Positions 41,005-50,151 of a DNA stretch of 64,000 nt are shown piece after piece. Below the pieces are notes generated by a model, which searched no databases, was not told the origin of the DNA, and saw only the letters and a list, made by a program, of their open reading frames with translations. The translations under genes were made by a program, and so were the position numbers. Source of the stretch: Cellulomonas sp. Leaf334 (lineage in GTDB: Bacteria; Actinomycetota; Actinomycetes; Actinomycetales; Cellulomonadaceae); the NCBI RefSeq assembly GCF_001424195.1, contig NZ_LMOO01000001.1, positions 312,256 to 376,255 on the forward strand, in the 5' to 3' direction. Every line of letters starts with the position of its first letter. Positions within the stretch are counted from its first letter, which is position 1.

Positions 41005-41439
41005 TCAGTCGTCCCGGGGCGTGGCCGTGTGCAGCGCGACCAGCGTCGCCAGCCGGCGCGCCTCGGCGTCCGCGAAGTCGCCGTCGGCCCGCTGGATCCC
41101 CATCACGGCGAGGGTGTCGCCGTCGGACAGGTCGAGCTGGACCCACGGCCGGCCGGACCCGAACCGCACGGACACGATCTCGGCCCACTCGAGCCGCCGG
41201 GTGAACAGGAGGTTCCGCACCGTCAGGCCCTCGTCGTCGACCTTCGCCGCGACGGACGCCTGCCGCCAGAGGAACCAGGCGATCAGCCCGCCGACCAGCG
41301 CGAACCCGATGCGGTCGCCGGTCGAGAGCACGGACATGGCCAGCATGATCGCGACGGTGGACGCGAGGACGAGGACCGCGAGGGCGATCGTCACCACCCG
41401 CGCGAACCGCGGCCGGAACGGAGCCGTGAGCTCGTCCAC
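41005..41439 (-). CDS. PH-like domain membrane protein (Rv2120c position)
   Basis: A 144-residue protein with two adjacent membrane helices at about residues 13-36 (VVTIALAVLVLASTVAIMLA) and 43-58 (RIGFALVGGLIAWFLW). A bacterial PH-like domain follows: VDDEGLTVRNLLFTRRLEWA, EIVSVRFGSGRPWVQLDLSD and MGIQRADGDFADAEARRLAT. The location after hisG matches Rv2120c. Function unknown; PH-like domains usually bind proteins or lipids. The start GTG 41439 is 11 bases behind the hisG stop, so it is probably the last gene of the long riboflavin-histidine transcript. Confidence 0.82.
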   Translation of the reverse strand: MDELTAPFRPRFARVVTIALAVLVLASTVAIMLAMSVLSTGDRIGFALVGGLIAWFLWRQASVAAKVDDEGLTVRNLLFTRRLEWAEIVSVRFGSGRPWVQLDLSDGDTLAVMGIQRADGDFADAEARRLATLVALHTATPRDD

Positions 41440-41450
41440 CGCCGGACCGC

Positions 41451-42299
41451 TCAGAGCCGGCACGCGTGGATCGACGTCACGAGGATCGCGCGCGCACCGA
41501 TGTCGTACAGGGAGTCCATGACCCGGTTGGTCTGGTCCCGCCTGACCATCGCCCGCACGGCCGCCCAGTCGCGGTTGTGCAGCGGCGAGACGGTCGGCGA
41601 CTCCAGGCCCGGGGTGATCGCGACGGCCGCGTCGACGAGCCCGAGCGGCACGTCGTAGTCCATGAGCACGTACTCGCGCGCCGTCAGCACCCCCTGGATG
41701 CGGCGCGTGAGCACGTCGAGGCCTGCGGGCTCGTCGCCGTCGGCACGTCGCACGAGCACGGCCTCGGAGCGCAGGATCGGCTCGGCGAAGATCTCCAGCC
41801 CGGCCGCCCGCAGCGTGGTCCCGGTCTCGACGACGTCCGCGATCACGTCGGCGACACCCAGCTTGATGGCGGACTCGACGGCACCGTCCAGACGGACGAC
41901 CCCCGCCGGCTCGATGCCGAGCGAACGCAGGTACGCCCGCACGAGCACGGGGTACGACGTCGCGACGCGGCGGTCGCCGACCTGCTTGACGTCGGTCCAC
42001 TCGCCCGCGGTCCCGGCGAACCGGAACGTCGAGCGCGCGAAACCGAGCGGCAGGTGCTCGACCGCGGCGGACTCCGAGTCGAGCATCAGGTCGCGGCCGG
42101 TGATGCCGACGTCGACCGTCCCCGCGCCCACGTACACGGCGATGTCGCGGGGGCGCAGGAAGAAGAACTCGACGTCGTTGTCCGGGTCGGGCAGGACGAG
42201 CTCGCGGGAGTCGCGACGCTGCCGGTACCCGGCCTCCCTGAGCATCTCGACGGCGGGCTCCGACAGGGAGCCCTTGTTCGGGACGGCGATCCTCAGCAC
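41451..42299 (-). CDS. hisG: ATP phosphoribosyltransferase (long form)
   Basis: First step of histidine synthesis: ATP plus PRPP to phosphoribosyl-ATP. Length 282 marks the long, self-regulated form. Segments: [51 protein letters not shown], the PRPP-binding loop [20 protein letters not shown], and a C-terminal ACT-like domain ([20 protein letters not shown]) that binds the feedback inhibitor histidine. It lies 11 bases downstream of hisE. The only histidine genes in the window are hisE and hisG, placed behind the riboflavin genes. Confidence 0.96.
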   Translation of the reverse strand: MLRIAVPNKGSLSEPAVEMLREAGYRQRRDSRELVLPDPDNDVEFFFLRPRDIAVYVGAGTVDVGITGRDLMLDSESAAVEHLPLGFARSTFRFAGTAGEWTDVKQVGDRRVATSYPVLVRAYLRSLGIEPAGVVRLDGAVESAIKLGVADVIADVVETGTTLRAAGLEIFAEPILRSEAVLVRRADGDEPAGLDVLTRRIQGVLTAREYVLMDYDVPLGLVDAAVAITPGLESPTVSPLHNRDWAAVRAMVRRDQTNRVMDSLYDIGARAILVTSIHACRL

Positions 42300-42310
42300 G
42301 GTCGTTCTCC

Positions 42311-42574
42311 TCAGAGGTGGGTGTAGACGTCAGCGAGCGTGAGCCCGCGCGCGATCATCAACACCTGCAGGTGGTAGAGGAGCTGCGAGATCTCCTCGGC
42401 CGTCCGCTCGTCCGACTCGTGCTCGGCGGCCATCCAGACCTCGGCGGCCTCCTCGACGACCTTCTTGCCGATGCCGTGCACGCCGGTGTCCAGCTCGGCG
42501 ACCGTGCCGGAGCCGGCGGGGCGGGTCGTGGCCTTCTCCGAGAGCTCGGCGAACAGGGTGTCGAAGGTTTTCAC
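42311..42574 (-). CDS. hisE: Phosphoribosyl-ATP pyrophosphatase
   Basis: Second step of histidine synthesis, hydrolysing phosphoribosyl-ATP to phosphoribosyl-AMP. The 87-residue all-alpha MazG-like protein carries [40 protein letters not shown] and [24 protein letters not shown] [20 protein letters not shown], with the E-E-x-x-E metal site. It is a separate protein, not fused to HisI. ATG 42574 lies 9 bases after the ribH stop, so it belongs to the same transcript as the riboflavin genes. Confidence 0.95.
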   Translation of the reverse strand: MKTFDTLFAELSEKATTRPAGSGTVAELDTGVHGIGKKVVEEAAEVWMAAEHESDERTAEEISQLLYHLQVLMIARGLTLADVYTHL

Positions 42575-42583
42575 GCGGAGACT

Positions 42584-43087
42584 CTAGACGCCGGGGGGCG
42601 CTGGGCGCGCAGCGTGACCACGGACAGCGCGCAGGGCGACCACGGTCGCGACCGCGGCCTCCGCGGCCTCGGCACCCTTGTCCTCGTGCGACCCCTCGAG
42701 CCCGGCGCGGTCGAGCGCCTGCTGCTCGTTGTCGCAGGTGAGCACCCCGAACCCGACGGGCACGCCGGTCCTGATGCCGACGTCGGTGAGCCCGAGCGTC
42801 GCACCCTGGCAGACGTACTCGAAGTGGGGGGTCCCGCCGCGGATCACGACGCCGAGGGCGACGACCGCGTCGGCACCGTTCTCGGCGGCCACCTGCGCGG
42901 CGACCGGCAGCTCGAACGTGCCGGGGACGCGGACGATCGTGACGTCCTCGACGTGCGCCGCGGCGAGCCCGCGTCGCGCCCCCGCGAGCAGGCCGTCCAT
43001 CACGACGGTGTGCCAGCTCGCCGCGATGACGACGACCTTCAGGCCGGTGCCGTCGACGGTCAGGGTGGGTGCTCCAGCACCGCTCAT
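42584..43087 (-). CDS. ribH: 6,7-dimethyl-8-ribityllumazine synthase
   Basis: Penultimate riboflavin step: joins the ribityl-pyrimidine with dihydroxybutanone phosphate. The 167-residue protein shows the family motifs [60 protein letters not shown] (His of the active site) and [20 protein letters not shown]. The C-terminal tail is slightly longer than usual. ATG 43087 overlaps the ribBA stop (ATGA), so it is translationally coupled. It would form an icosahedral or pentameric capsid-like complex with RibE in many species. Confidence 0.96.
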   Translation of the reverse strand: MSGAGAPTLTVDGTGLKVVVIAASWHTVVMDGLLAGARRGLAAAHVEDVTIVRVPGTFELPVAAQVAAENGADAVVALGVVIRGGTPHFEYVCQGATLGLTDVGIRTGVPVGFGVLTCDNEQQALDRAGLEGSHEDKGAEAAEAAVATVVALRAVRGHAARPAPPGV

Positions 43088-44451
43088 GCCAGGTCCTCCA
43101 GGTTCTCGAACGCGTGGTCGTCGTGGTCCGCGCCGGGGGTCGCCGGCGTGGCGTGCACGGGCGAGACCGGGATGGGCTCGCGCTCCGTGCCGGGCGGCAG
43201 GTGGAGCAGGTGCCCCATCGATGTCGCCTTGGTGCGCAGGTACGCCTCGTTCTGCGGCGTGCGCCCGACCTCGAGGCTGCGGATCTCCGCGACCTCGATG
43301 CCGTGCGCACGCAGGCCGGCGACCTTCGCGGGGTTGTTGGTCAGCAGGCTGACCCGCTGCACCCCGAGGTCCGTGAGGATCGCCGCGGCCGCGCCGTACT
43401 CGCGCCGGTCCGCGGGCCACCCGAGGTCGAGGTTCGCCTCGACGGTGTCCCGGCCCTGGTCCTGCAGCGCGTACGCCGCCACCTTGGCCAGAAGGCCGAT
43501 CCCGCGTCCTTCGTGCCCCCGCAGGTAGACGACGGCACCGCCCTGCTCGGCGGCGAGCTCCAGGGCCGCGTCGAGCTGCGGACCGCAGTCGCAGCGGGCA
43601 GAGCCGAACGCGTCGCCGGTGAGGCACTCGGAGTGCACACGCACGACGGGCTGCTCGGCGAGCCCCGCGGTCGGCACCAGGGCGACGTGCTCGGCTCCCG
43701 TGCGCAGGTCGCGGTACCCGTGGATGCGGAAGTCGCCGTGCTTCGTCGGCAGGTACGCCGTGTGCGTCGCGTGCACGCGCTCCTTCGGCGGCGCAGCGAC
43801 CGCGACCTCAGCAGTGACGTCATCGCCTTCCGCGATGCGCCAGGCGACGATGTCCTCGATGGTCAGCAGGACGAGTCCCTCGGCCTCGGCCAGCGCCGAG
43901 GCGTCGGGCAGCCGCATCATGGACCCGTCGTAGTTGACGAGCTCGGCGATGGCGCCCACGGGCTCGAGCCCGGCGAGCCGGCAGAGGTCCACCGCGGCCT
44001 CGGTGTGACCCGTGCGGTGCAGGACACCGCCCGGCACGGCACGCAGGGGCAGCACGTGGCCGGGGCGGATCAGGTCCACGCTGCCCGACGCCGGGTCGGC
44101 CAGCACCCGCATCGTCCGCGCGCGGTCCGCCGCCGAGATGCCGGTCGTCACGCCCGTCGCGGCGTCGACCGTCACCGTGTAGGCGGTGCGTCGCGGGTCC
44201 TGGCTGCTCGGCACCATCAGCGGCAGGTCGAGCGCGTCGGCCCGCGACGCCGGCATCGGGGCGCACAGGTAGCCCGACGAGTGCCGGATAGTCCAGGCGA
44301 TCCACTCCGGGGTCGCCGACTGCGCGGCCAGGATGACGTCGGCCTCGTTCTCGCGGTCGGGCGAGTCAGCGACGAGCACCGGACGGCCTTCGCGCAACGC
44401 CTCCAGCGCGTCCTCGACGGTCCCGAGCCGTACGCCGGCGGGGGCCGTCAT
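43084..44451 (-). CDS. ribBA: Bifunctional DHBP synthase / GTP cyclohydrolase II
   Basis: One 455-residue protein supplies both precursors of riboflavin. The N-terminal DHBP synthase (about 5-215) has [38 protein letters not shown] and RAGHTEA-like [17 protein letters not shown]. The C-terminal cyclohydrolase II (about 225-420) carries the zinc site [14 protein letters not shown] with GDAFG before it, then [20 protein letters not shown] and [20 protein letters not shown]. It overlaps ribE upstream and ribH downstream by ATGA. A short extra C-terminal tail is seen. Confidence 0.96.
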   Translation of the reverse strand: MTAPAGVRLGTVEDALEALREGRPVLVADSPDRENEADVILAAQSATPEWIAWTIRHSSGYLCAPMPASRADALDLPLMVPSSQDPRRTAYTVTVDAATGVTTGISAADRARTMRVLADPASGSVDLIRPGHVLPLRAVPGGVLHRTGHTEAAVDLCRLAGLEPVGAIAELVNYDGSMMRLPDASALAEAEGLVLLTIEDIVAWRIAEGDDVTAEVAVAAPPKERVHATHTAYLPTKHGDFRIHGYRDLRTGAEHVALVPTAGLAEQPVVRVHSECLTGDAFGSARCDCGPQLDAALELAAEQGGAVVYLRGHEGRGIGLLAKVAAYALQDQGRDTVEANLDLGWPADRREYGAAAAILTDLGVQRVSLLTNNPAKVAGLRAHGIEVAEIRSLEVGRTPQNEAYLRTKATSMGHLLHLPPGTEREPIPVSPVHATPATPGADHDDHAFENLEDLA

Positions 44452-45059
44452 CGCAGCACCCCCGCCGTCGAGAGCAGCCGTTCCGTGTACTTGGCCAGCA
44501 CGTCGACCTCCAGGTTGACCCGGGCACCGGGTGCGAGCGTGCCGAGGGTCGTCGCCTCGAGCGTCGTGGGGATGAGCGAGACACCGAACGACTCGTCGGT
44601 GACGTGGGTGACCGTGAGCGAGATGCCGGAGACCGCGATCGACCCCTTCTCGGCGACGTACCGCGCGAGCTCCGGGGCGAGGCCGATCTCGACGTCGTCC
44701 CAGCGCGGCCCGGGTGACCGGCTCAGGATCGTGCCGACGCCGTCGACGTGCCCCTGCACGACGTGCCCGCCGTAGCGGCCACCCACCGGCAGCGCACGCT
44801 CGAGGTTGACCGGGCTGGACACGCCGACGTCCTCCAGGGCGCTGCGCCGCAACGTCTCCGGCATGACGTCCGCGAAGAACGTGCCGTCGCCGGGGAGCTC
44901 CGTGACCGTCAGACAGACCCCGGAGACACTGATGGAGTCACCCAGGTGGGCGTCGGACACGACGACGGGTCCGCGGACCCGCAGACGCGCGTCCATGCCC
45001 TCCCCGCGGTGCTCGATCGCCTCGACGGTGCCGATCTCCTCGACGATTCCGGTGAACAT
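44448..45059 (-). CDS. ribE: Riboflavin synthase, alpha subunit
   Basis: Final riboflavin step: dismutation of two lumazines. The 203-residue protein consists of two lumazine-binding barrels, the first starting MFTGIVEEIGTVEAIEHRGE (invariant MFTGIV), with GDSISVSGVCLTVTEL, and the second with YGGHVVQGHVDGVGTILSRS, GSIAVSGISLTVTHVTDES. The ATG at 45059 overlaps the ribD stop by one base (TGATG), and its stop overlaps ribBA by 4. Trimer formation is a family property. Confidence 0.96.
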   Translation of the reverse strand: MFTGIVEEIGTVEAIEHRGEGMDARLRVRGPVVVSDAHLGDSISVSGVCLTVTELPGDGTFFADVMPETLRRSALEDVGVSSPVNLERALPVGGRYGGHVVQGHVDGVGTILSRSPGPRWDDVEIGLAPELARYVAEKGSIAVSGISLTVTHVTDESFGVSLIPTTLEATTLGTLAPGARVNLEVDVLAKYTERLLSTAGVLR

Positions 45060-46132
45060 CAGTGCTCCTCCGTGGTGCTGGGTGAGTCGTGCGGATCAAC
45101 GGTCGCGACGACGAGGACGTCGGGACCGAGCGGGATGACGGATCGGGTGGTGAGGCGGACGGCGTCGCCGATCGTGGTGACGCCCAGGTCCGCCATGGCG
45201 GGACGGCCGGAGCCCAGCAGGACCGGGGCGACGTAGGCGTGCACCTCGTCGACCAGCCCGGCGGCGAGGAACGCGGCCGCCAGCGTGGGGCCGCCCTCGA
45301 CCAGGACGTGCCGGACCTCGCGCGCCGTGAGCTCGGCCAGCACCTGCGCCGGGTCGTGCGTGCGCACGTGGACGAGCTCCCCGCCGGGACCGTGCAGGCG
45401 GGCACCGGCCGGGAGGTCACGGTGGCCGACCACGACGCGCAGCGGCTGCTGCCCGTGCAGCTCGCCCGCGGCGTTGCGCGCGGTGAGCGAGGGGTCGTCG
45501 ACGAGCGCGGTCCCCGTGCCGACGACGATGGCGTCGACCTCGGCGCGCAGGTCGTGCGCGTGGTGCCGGGACACGTCGGAGGTGATCCACCGGCTGGTCC
45601 CGTCGGCGGCTGCGACGCGGCCGTCGAGCGAGGTGGCGAGCTTCAGCGTGACGAACGGGCGGCCACGCTCGACGGAGGGCAGCCAGGCGCCCAGCAAGGC
45701 GCGGCCCTCGTCGGCCAGCACGCCGGTCTCGACGTCGACCCCGGCCGCGCGCAGCCGGTCCGCACCGCCCGCGGCGACGGGGTTCGGGTCGGGCACGGAC
45801 ACCACGACCCGGGCGACCCCGGCCACCAGCAGCGCCTCGGAGCACGGGCCGGTCCGGCCGGTGTGGTTGCAGGGTTCGAGAGTGACGACGGCCGTGGCTC
45901 CCTGCGTGGAGCGTCCGTGGTCCGCTGCGTCGGCCAGTGCCGCCACCTCGGCGTGCGGCGTCCCCGCGCCCCGGTGCCAGCCCTCGCCCAGGACGTCACC
46001 GTCCGCGCCCAGCAGGACGCACCCGACACGCGGGTTGGGACCGTTGGCCGGCCCACGCCGGGCGATCTCGAGCGCGCGGCGCATGGCCTCGAGCTCGGAG
46101 GGTGCGCGCACGACGGTCTCGGTGCTGGTCAT
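45059..46132 (-). CDS. ribD: Bifunctional riboflavin deaminase/reductase RibD
   Basis: Second and third steps of riboflavin synthesis, 357 residues. The zinc deaminase domain (about 15-145) has GANPRVGC-like NGPNPRVGCVLLGADGDVLG, TPHAEVAALADAADHGRS (H-A-E) and TLEPCNHTGRTGPCSEALLV (P-C-x8-C). The reductase domain (about 150-350) has PFVTLKLATSLDGRVAAADG, SRWITSDVSRHHAHDLRAEV and VLVEGGPTLAAAFLAAGLVD. GGAGGTGAGC directly before ATG 46132 is a strong ribosome binding site, but it lies in the hairpin 46134-46168. First gene of the riboflavin operon and under the FMN riboswitch. Confidence 0.95.
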   Translation of the reverse strand: MTSTETVVRAPSELEAMRRALEIARRGPANGPNPRVGCVLLGADGDVLGEGWHRGAGTPHAEVAALADAADHGRSTQGATAVVTLEPCNHTGRTGPCSEALLVAGVARVVVSVPDPNPVAAGGADRLRAAGVDVETGVLADEGRALLGAWLPSVERGRPFVTLKLATSLDGRVAAADGTSRWITSDVSRHHAHDLRAEVDAIVVGTGTALVDDPSLTARNAAGELHGQQPLRVVVGHRDLPAGARLHGPGGELVHVRTHDPAQVLAELTAREVRHVLVEGGPTLAAAFLAAGLVDEVHAYVAPVLLGSGRPAMADLGVTTIGDAVRLTTRSVIPLGPDVLVVATVDPHDSPSTTEEH

Positions 46133-46133
46133 G

Positions 46134-46168
46134 CTCACCTCCGGACGCGCAGGGCGCTCCGGGGTGAG
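46134..46168 (-). promoter_or_regulatory. Hairpin burying the ribD ribosome binding site (riboswitch expression platform)
   Basis: On the minus strand CTCACCCCGGA (46168-46158) pairs with TCCGGAGGTGAG (46145-46134) with one bulged A; the loop region CGCGC/GCGC adds further pairs. The GGAGG ribosome binding site of ribD (46142-46138) is inside the stem. It fits translational control by the FMN riboswitch just upstream. Confidence 0.65.
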
Positions 46169-46214
46169 GGCGGCAGGAAGGGTCCCGCAGCCACGGCGCA
46201 CAGGCGCCGCCACG

Positions 46215-46340
46215 TGATCCTCCCATCCGGACTTTCACCGTCGGTCCTGGAGTTCCACCAGGTCAACCGCCCGGTCCTTGCGGACCGTGCGGGTCGCGGA
46301 CTGTCACCGCCGGCTCGGAATTACACCGACCCCGGAGCAC
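46215..46340 (-). ncRNA. FMN riboswitch (RFN element)
   Basis: On the minus strand the conserved RFN segments follow in order: GCTCCGGGGTCGGTG, AATTCCGAGCCGGCGGTGAC, AGTCCGCGACCCG, a variable stem GGTCCGCAAGGACC, then ACGGTGAAAGTCCGGATGGG and AGGATCACGTGG. These match the consensus (GGG-xx-GGTGAAATTCC, CCGGCGGT, AGTCCGCGA, GAAAGTCCGGATGGGAG). It binds flavin mononucleotide and shuts off the riboflavin genes downstream. The aptamer ends about 83 bases before ribD ATG. Confidence 0.93.
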
Positions 46341-46396
46341 GTGTAAGTGTGTTCGTCTTGCGCCAACGATCATGCCACACCGGGCATTCCCGTCCG

Positions 46397-47056
46397 TCAG
46401 GCGTTCGCGTCCGCCAGCTCGCGCAGGGCGACGATCTCGGCGCCGACGTCAGGTGCCCCGTACACCGCCGATCCGGCGACGAAGACGTTCGCCCCCGCCT
46501 GGGCGATCCGCCCGATCGTGTCCCGCGCGACCCCGCCGTCCACCTGGATCCACGTGGACGCGCCGGACTCGGCGATCGCCTGCCGCGCGCGGCGGATCTT
46601 GGGCAGCATCCCCTCGATGAACGACTGACCGCCGAACCCGGGTTCGACCGTCATCACGAGGATCATGTCGAACTCCGGCAGGAGGTCGAGGAGCGGCTCG
46701 ACCGGCGACGCCGGCCGCAGGGCGATCCCCGCGCGGACGCCGCGGGACCGCAGCTCCCGCGCCAGCCGCACCGGCGCCTGGGTCGCCTCGGCGTGGAACG
46801 TCACGGACGCCGCGCCGAGCGCCGCGTACTCGGGCGCCCAGCGGTCGGCGTCCTCGATCATCAGGTGCACGTCCAGCGGGACGGGCGACACCTCGGCGAT
46901 GCGCTTCACCACCGGCAGGCCGAGCGTGAGGTTGGGCACGAAGTGGTTGTCCATCACGTCCACGTGCACGAAGTCGGCAGCGGCGATCGCCTGGAGCTCG
47001 CGCTCGAGGTTCATGAAGTCGGCGGACAGGATGCTCGGGTTGATCAGCGCAGGCAC
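46397..47056 (-). CDS. rpe: Ribulose-phosphate 3-epimerase
   Basis: Pentose phosphate pathway enzyme interconverting ribulose-5-phosphate and xylulose-5-phosphate; it supplies ribulose-5-phosphate for RibBA. The 219 residues form a TIM barrel with [20 protein letters not shown], the metal ligands [20 protein letters not shown] and [39 protein letters not shown] and [23 protein letters not shown] 47056 lies 23 bases after the rsmB stop. It ends just before the riboflavin leader. Confidence 0.96.
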   Translation of the reverse strand: MPALINPSILSADFMNLERELQAIAAADFVHVDVMDNHFVPNLTLGLPVVKRIAEVSPVPLDVHLMIEDADRWAPEYAALGAASVTFHAEATQAPVRLARELRSRGVRAGIALRPASPVEPLLDLLPEFDMILVMTVEPGFGGQSFIEGMLPKIRRARQAIAESGASTWIQVDGGVARDTIGRIAQAGANVFVAGSAVYGAPDVGAEIVALRELADANA

Positions 47057-47079
47057 CCGGCCAGCCTAGAGGCCGCGGG

Positions 47080-48594
47080 TCAGCCGGTGCGGCGCAGCAG
47101 TGTCAGGTGCATCGCGTCCGTGCCGTGCACGTGCGGCCACAGCTGCACGTCGGTGCGGGTGTCGTCGAGGTCCACGGCGCCGCCGGGCGCGATCGCCCGC
47201 ACGACCGCCGGTGCGTCGAGCGGGACCACCTCGACGCCGAGCCGCGCGACGGCCCGCACGGCGTCCTTGACGACGAGCTGGGTCTCGACGAGGTGCGGCG
47301 AGCACGTCACGTAGGCCACGACCCCTCCGGGCCGGACTGCCTGCAGGGCCGAGACCAGCAGGTCGCGCTGGAGCGCGCTCAGCGAGGCGAGGTCCGCGGG
47401 CGTCCGCCGCCACCGGGCCTCCGGCCGACGACGAAGAGCACCGAGCCCGGTGCAGGGCGCGTCGACCATCACGCGGTCGTACGCACCCGGCTCGTCCGTC
47501 CCGACCGACCGCCCGTCGCCCGTCCGCACGTCCTCGACGGCGTCCGCGGGCACGGCCCGCAACGCCTGCTCGACGAGCCGCGTCCGGTGCGGCTGCACCT
47601 CGTTGGCGACGAGACGCGCGCCGCGCTCCCCCGCGACGGCGGCGAGCAGCGCAGCCTTGCCGCCGGGTCCCGCGCACAGATCGAGCCACCGCTCGTCCGG
47701 ACCGTCGAGAGGCGCGTGGGTGAGGGCGAGCGTGACGAGCTGGCTGCCCTCGTCCTGCACCCCCGCACGGCCGTCGCGCACGCTGGGCAGTGCGGCCGGG
47801 TCTCCTCCGGAGAGGATCACGGACGTCGGCGCGAGGGCGCCCACCGTCCCGACGCCGTCGCCGGCATCCGCGACGACCTCGTCCGTCCCGGCGAGCCCAG
47901 GACGCGCGACGATCGTCACGCGCGGAGCGGCGTTGTCTGCGGCGAGAAGCGCTCCGATCTGGTCGGCGGGCCGACCGTTGCCGACGAGCGCCTCGCGCAG
48001 TGCCCGCACCACCCACAGGGGGTGGCTCTCCACGACCGCGAGCTGGGCCAGCTCGTCGTCACCGGCGGTGGACCGGATCCGCTGCTCCCACTCCTGCAGC
48101 GAGGCCCGCCCCACCGTCCGCAGCACGGCGTTGACGAACTGCGACGGGCCGGTGCCCAGCTGCTCGCGCGCCAGGCCGACGGTCTCGGAGACCGCCGCGT
48201 GCGCGGGGACACGCATGCCGAGCAGCTGGTGGACGCCGAGGCGCAGGACGTCGAGCGCGGGTGCGTCGATCGTGCCGACCTCCCGGTTCGCCGCCTGGGC
48301 GATGATCGCGTCGTACCGGCCGCGCAGCCGCAGCGTGCCGTAGGCGAGCTCGGTGGCGAACGCCGCGTCCCGGCCGGTGATCCGGCGGTCGCGCAGCAGG
48401 GGCGGCAGCACCAGGTTGGCGTACGCGTCCGAGCCGTCCACGGAGCGCAGGACGTCGTACGCGGCGGTCCGGGCGGGGTCGCTCCCCCGGCGGCGCTGCG
48501 ACGGCGCGGCGGCCGACCGCTGCGTCCGGCCCTGTGACCGCGCGGCGCCGCGCTGGCGGCCGCTCGGGTCGCGCCGGTCGTCGGCCGGGGTCAT
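47080..48594 (-). CDS. rsmB: 16S rRNA (cytosine-967 C5) methyltransferase
   Basis: SAM-dependent rRNA methyltransferase of 504 residues. The N-terminal NusB-like RNA-binding domain spans about 40-180 ([60 protein letters not shown]). The catalytic domain has [40 protein letters not shown] with the releasing Cys, and [19 protein letters not shown] with the catalytic Cys. The first 38 residues are basic and disordered. It overlaps fmt by 4 bases, the conserved fmt-rsmB-rpe order of Rv1406-Rv1408. Confidence 0.94.
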   Translation of the reverse strand: MTPADDRRDPSGRQRGAARSQGRTQRSAAAPSQRRRGSDPARTAAYDVLRSVDGSDAYANLVLPPLLRDRRITGRDAAFATELAYGTLRLRGRYDAIIAQAANREVGTIDAPALDVLRLGVHQLLGMRVPAHAAVSETVGLAREQLGTGPSQFVNAVLRTVGRASLQEWEQRIRSTAGDDELAQLAVVESHPLWVVRALREALVGNGRPADQIGALLAADNAAPRVTIVARPGLAGTDEVVADAGDGVGTVGALAPTSVILSGGDPAALPSVRDGRAGVQDEGSQLVTLALTHAPLDGPDERWLDLCAGPGGKAALLAAVAGERGARLVANEVQPHRTRLVEQALRAVPADAVEDVRTGDGRSVGTDEPGAYDRVMVDAPCTGLGALRRRPEARWRRTPADLASLSALQRDLLVSALQAVRPGGVVAYVTCSPHLVETQLVVKDAVRAVARLGVEVVPLDAPAVVRAIAPGGAVDLDDTRTDVQLWPHVHGTDAMHLTLLRRTG

Positions 48595-49529
48595 GCGGCA
48601 CCTCCGAGCACGGTGCCGGCGTCGAGGCGGGCGCCACGGGCCCAGTCCGCCGCCGCCATCGCGCGCTTGCCCTCGGGCGTGACCTCGGTCAGCCGCACCG
48701 CGTGCCCGCCGGTCCCGACGAGCACCTCCTTCTTGCCCGCCAGCACCTGCCCCGGCGCCAGGTCCGTGACGTCGGCGACCGGGACCACGGGTGCCAGGCC
48801 GAGCCGGGAGCCGTCGGGCAAGGTCGTCCAGGCTCCCGGTGCCGGGGTGCAGCCGCGGACGAGCCGGTCGACGGCGTGTGCCGGGTGCGACCAGCGCACC
48901 CGCGCGTCCTCGACCTCGATCTTCGGCGCCAGGCTCACACCGTCCGGGGACTGCACGACGGGGCTGAGGATCCCGTCCTCCAACGCGTCGAGGGTCTGCA
49001 CCAGCAGCCCGGCGCCCGCCACCGCGAGGCGCCCGAGCAGGTCACCTGCGGTGTCCCGCGCGCGGACGGTCTCGGTGAGGAAGCCGAACACCGGGCCCGT
49101 GTCCAGGCCCGCTTCGAGCCGGAACGTCGAGGCACCCGACACCTCGTCGCCCGCGATGATCGCGTGCTGCACGGGCGCCGCCCCACGCCACGCAGGCAGG
49201 ACCGAGAAGTGCAGGTTGACCCAGCCGTGGGTCGGGACGTCGAGCAGCGCGGGCGGGATCAGGGCGCCGTAGGCGACGACGGGGGCCGCGTCGACCTCGA
49301 GCTCGGCCAGCCGCGCCTGGAAGTCCTCGTCCCGCGGACGCTGGGGAGTCAGGACCTCGAGCCCCGCCTCCAGGGCGCGCGCCTTGATCTCGCTCGGTGC
49401 GGACGCCCGACCACGCCCGGAACGGGCGTCGGGGCGGGTGAGCACGGCCACCACCTCGTGGCGGGAGGCGAGGAGCGCCTCGAGCGACGGCACCGCGGCC
49501 GCGGGAGTTCCGGCGAAGAGCAGTCGCAT
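48591..49529 (-). CDS. fmt: Methionyl-tRNA formyltransferase
   Basis: Formylates initiator Met-tRNA with 10-formyl-tetrahydrofolate. The 312-residue protein shows [60 protein letters not shown] and [20 protein letters not shown] with the catalytic Asn-x-His and the SLLPxWRG motif. Next is [20 protein letters not shown]. The C-terminal OB-like domain is normal ([20 protein letters not shown]). ATG 49529. The gene lies between a HAD phosphatase and rsmB on one transcript. Confidence 0.96.
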   Translation of the reverse strand: MRLLFAGTPAAAVPSLEALLASRHEVVAVLTRPDARSGRGRASAPSEIKARALEAGLEVLTPQRPRDEDFQARLAELEVDAAPVVAYGALIPPALLDVPTHGWVNLHFSVLPAWRGAAPVQHAIIAGDEVSGASTFRLEAGLDTGPVFGFLTETVRARDTAGDLLGRLAVAGAGLLVQTLDALEDGILSPVVQSPDGVSLAPKIEVEDARVRWSHPAHAVDRLVRGCTPAPGAWTTLPDGSRLGLAPVVPVADVTDLAPGQVLAGKKEVLVGTGGHAVRLTEVTPEGKRAMAAADWARGARLDAGTVLGGAA

Positions 49530-49539
49530 GGCGTCGATC

Positions 49540-50151
49540 CTAGGTGCGCGGAAGCGCGACCCCGCGCGCCGCGAGTGCCGCTCGCAGGTCCTCGGCGGAC
49601 GTGAACAGGATGGCGTCGAACCCGGCTGCGGCGCCGGCGACGACGTTCACCGCGGAGTCGTCGACGAAGACCGTGCGCTCCGGGCGCAGACCGAACCGGT
49701 CCGTCAGCAGCGCGAACAGGAGGGGGTCCGGCTTGGCGATCCGGACCTCGCCCGAGACCAGCACGTCCTCGAGCAGCCCGATCGCAGGCGCCGCAGGCTC
49801 GGCCAGGTGGAACGTCTCCGCGGACCAGTTCGTGAGCCCGAGCAACCGGATGCCGAGCGCGCGCAGATCGCGCACCACCTCGTACGTTCCCGGCACCGGC
49901 CCGGTGAGCGTGTCGGCGAAGTGCTCGACGTACACGTCGAGAGCCGCCAGGTGCTCGGGTGCGGTCGCGGCCAGCTCCGTCCGGGCGTCGGCCCACGAGC
50001 GGCCGGCGTCCTGGAGGTAGTTGAACGCCGCGAAGTCGAACCCGGTGAGGAAGGCCTTGGTGTCCGCCTCCGGGAGCCGACCGACGAACGGGCGGGACGG
50101 GTCCCACCGGATGAGGACGTTCCCGAGGTCGAGGACGATCGCGTCGATCAT
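49540..50151 (-). CDS. HAD-family phosphatase (HAD-IA)
   Basis: Phosphatase of 203 residues. The usual nucleophile D-x-D in motif I reads [20 protein letters not shown], where LDLGNV fits the DxxxG[NT]V variant with DLGN, so the second Asp is Gly, as in YihX-like members. Motif II is [19 protein letters not shown]. Lys and acidic motifs follow in [20 protein letters not shown] and [19 protein letters not shown]. Substrates may be sugar phosphates such as alpha-glucose-1-phosphate; unproven. ATG 50151 overlaps the priA stop (ATGA). Confidence 0.85.
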   Translation of the reverse strand: MIDAIVLDLGNVLIRWDPSRPFVGRLPEADTKAFLTGFDFAAFNYLQDAGRSWADARTELAATAPEHLAALDVYVEHFADTLTGPVPGTYEVVRDLRALGIRLLGLTNWSAETFHLAEPAAPAIGLLEDVLVSGEVRIAKPDPLLFALLTDRFGLRPERTVFVDDSAVNVVAGAAAGFDAILFTSAEDLRAALAARGVALPRT

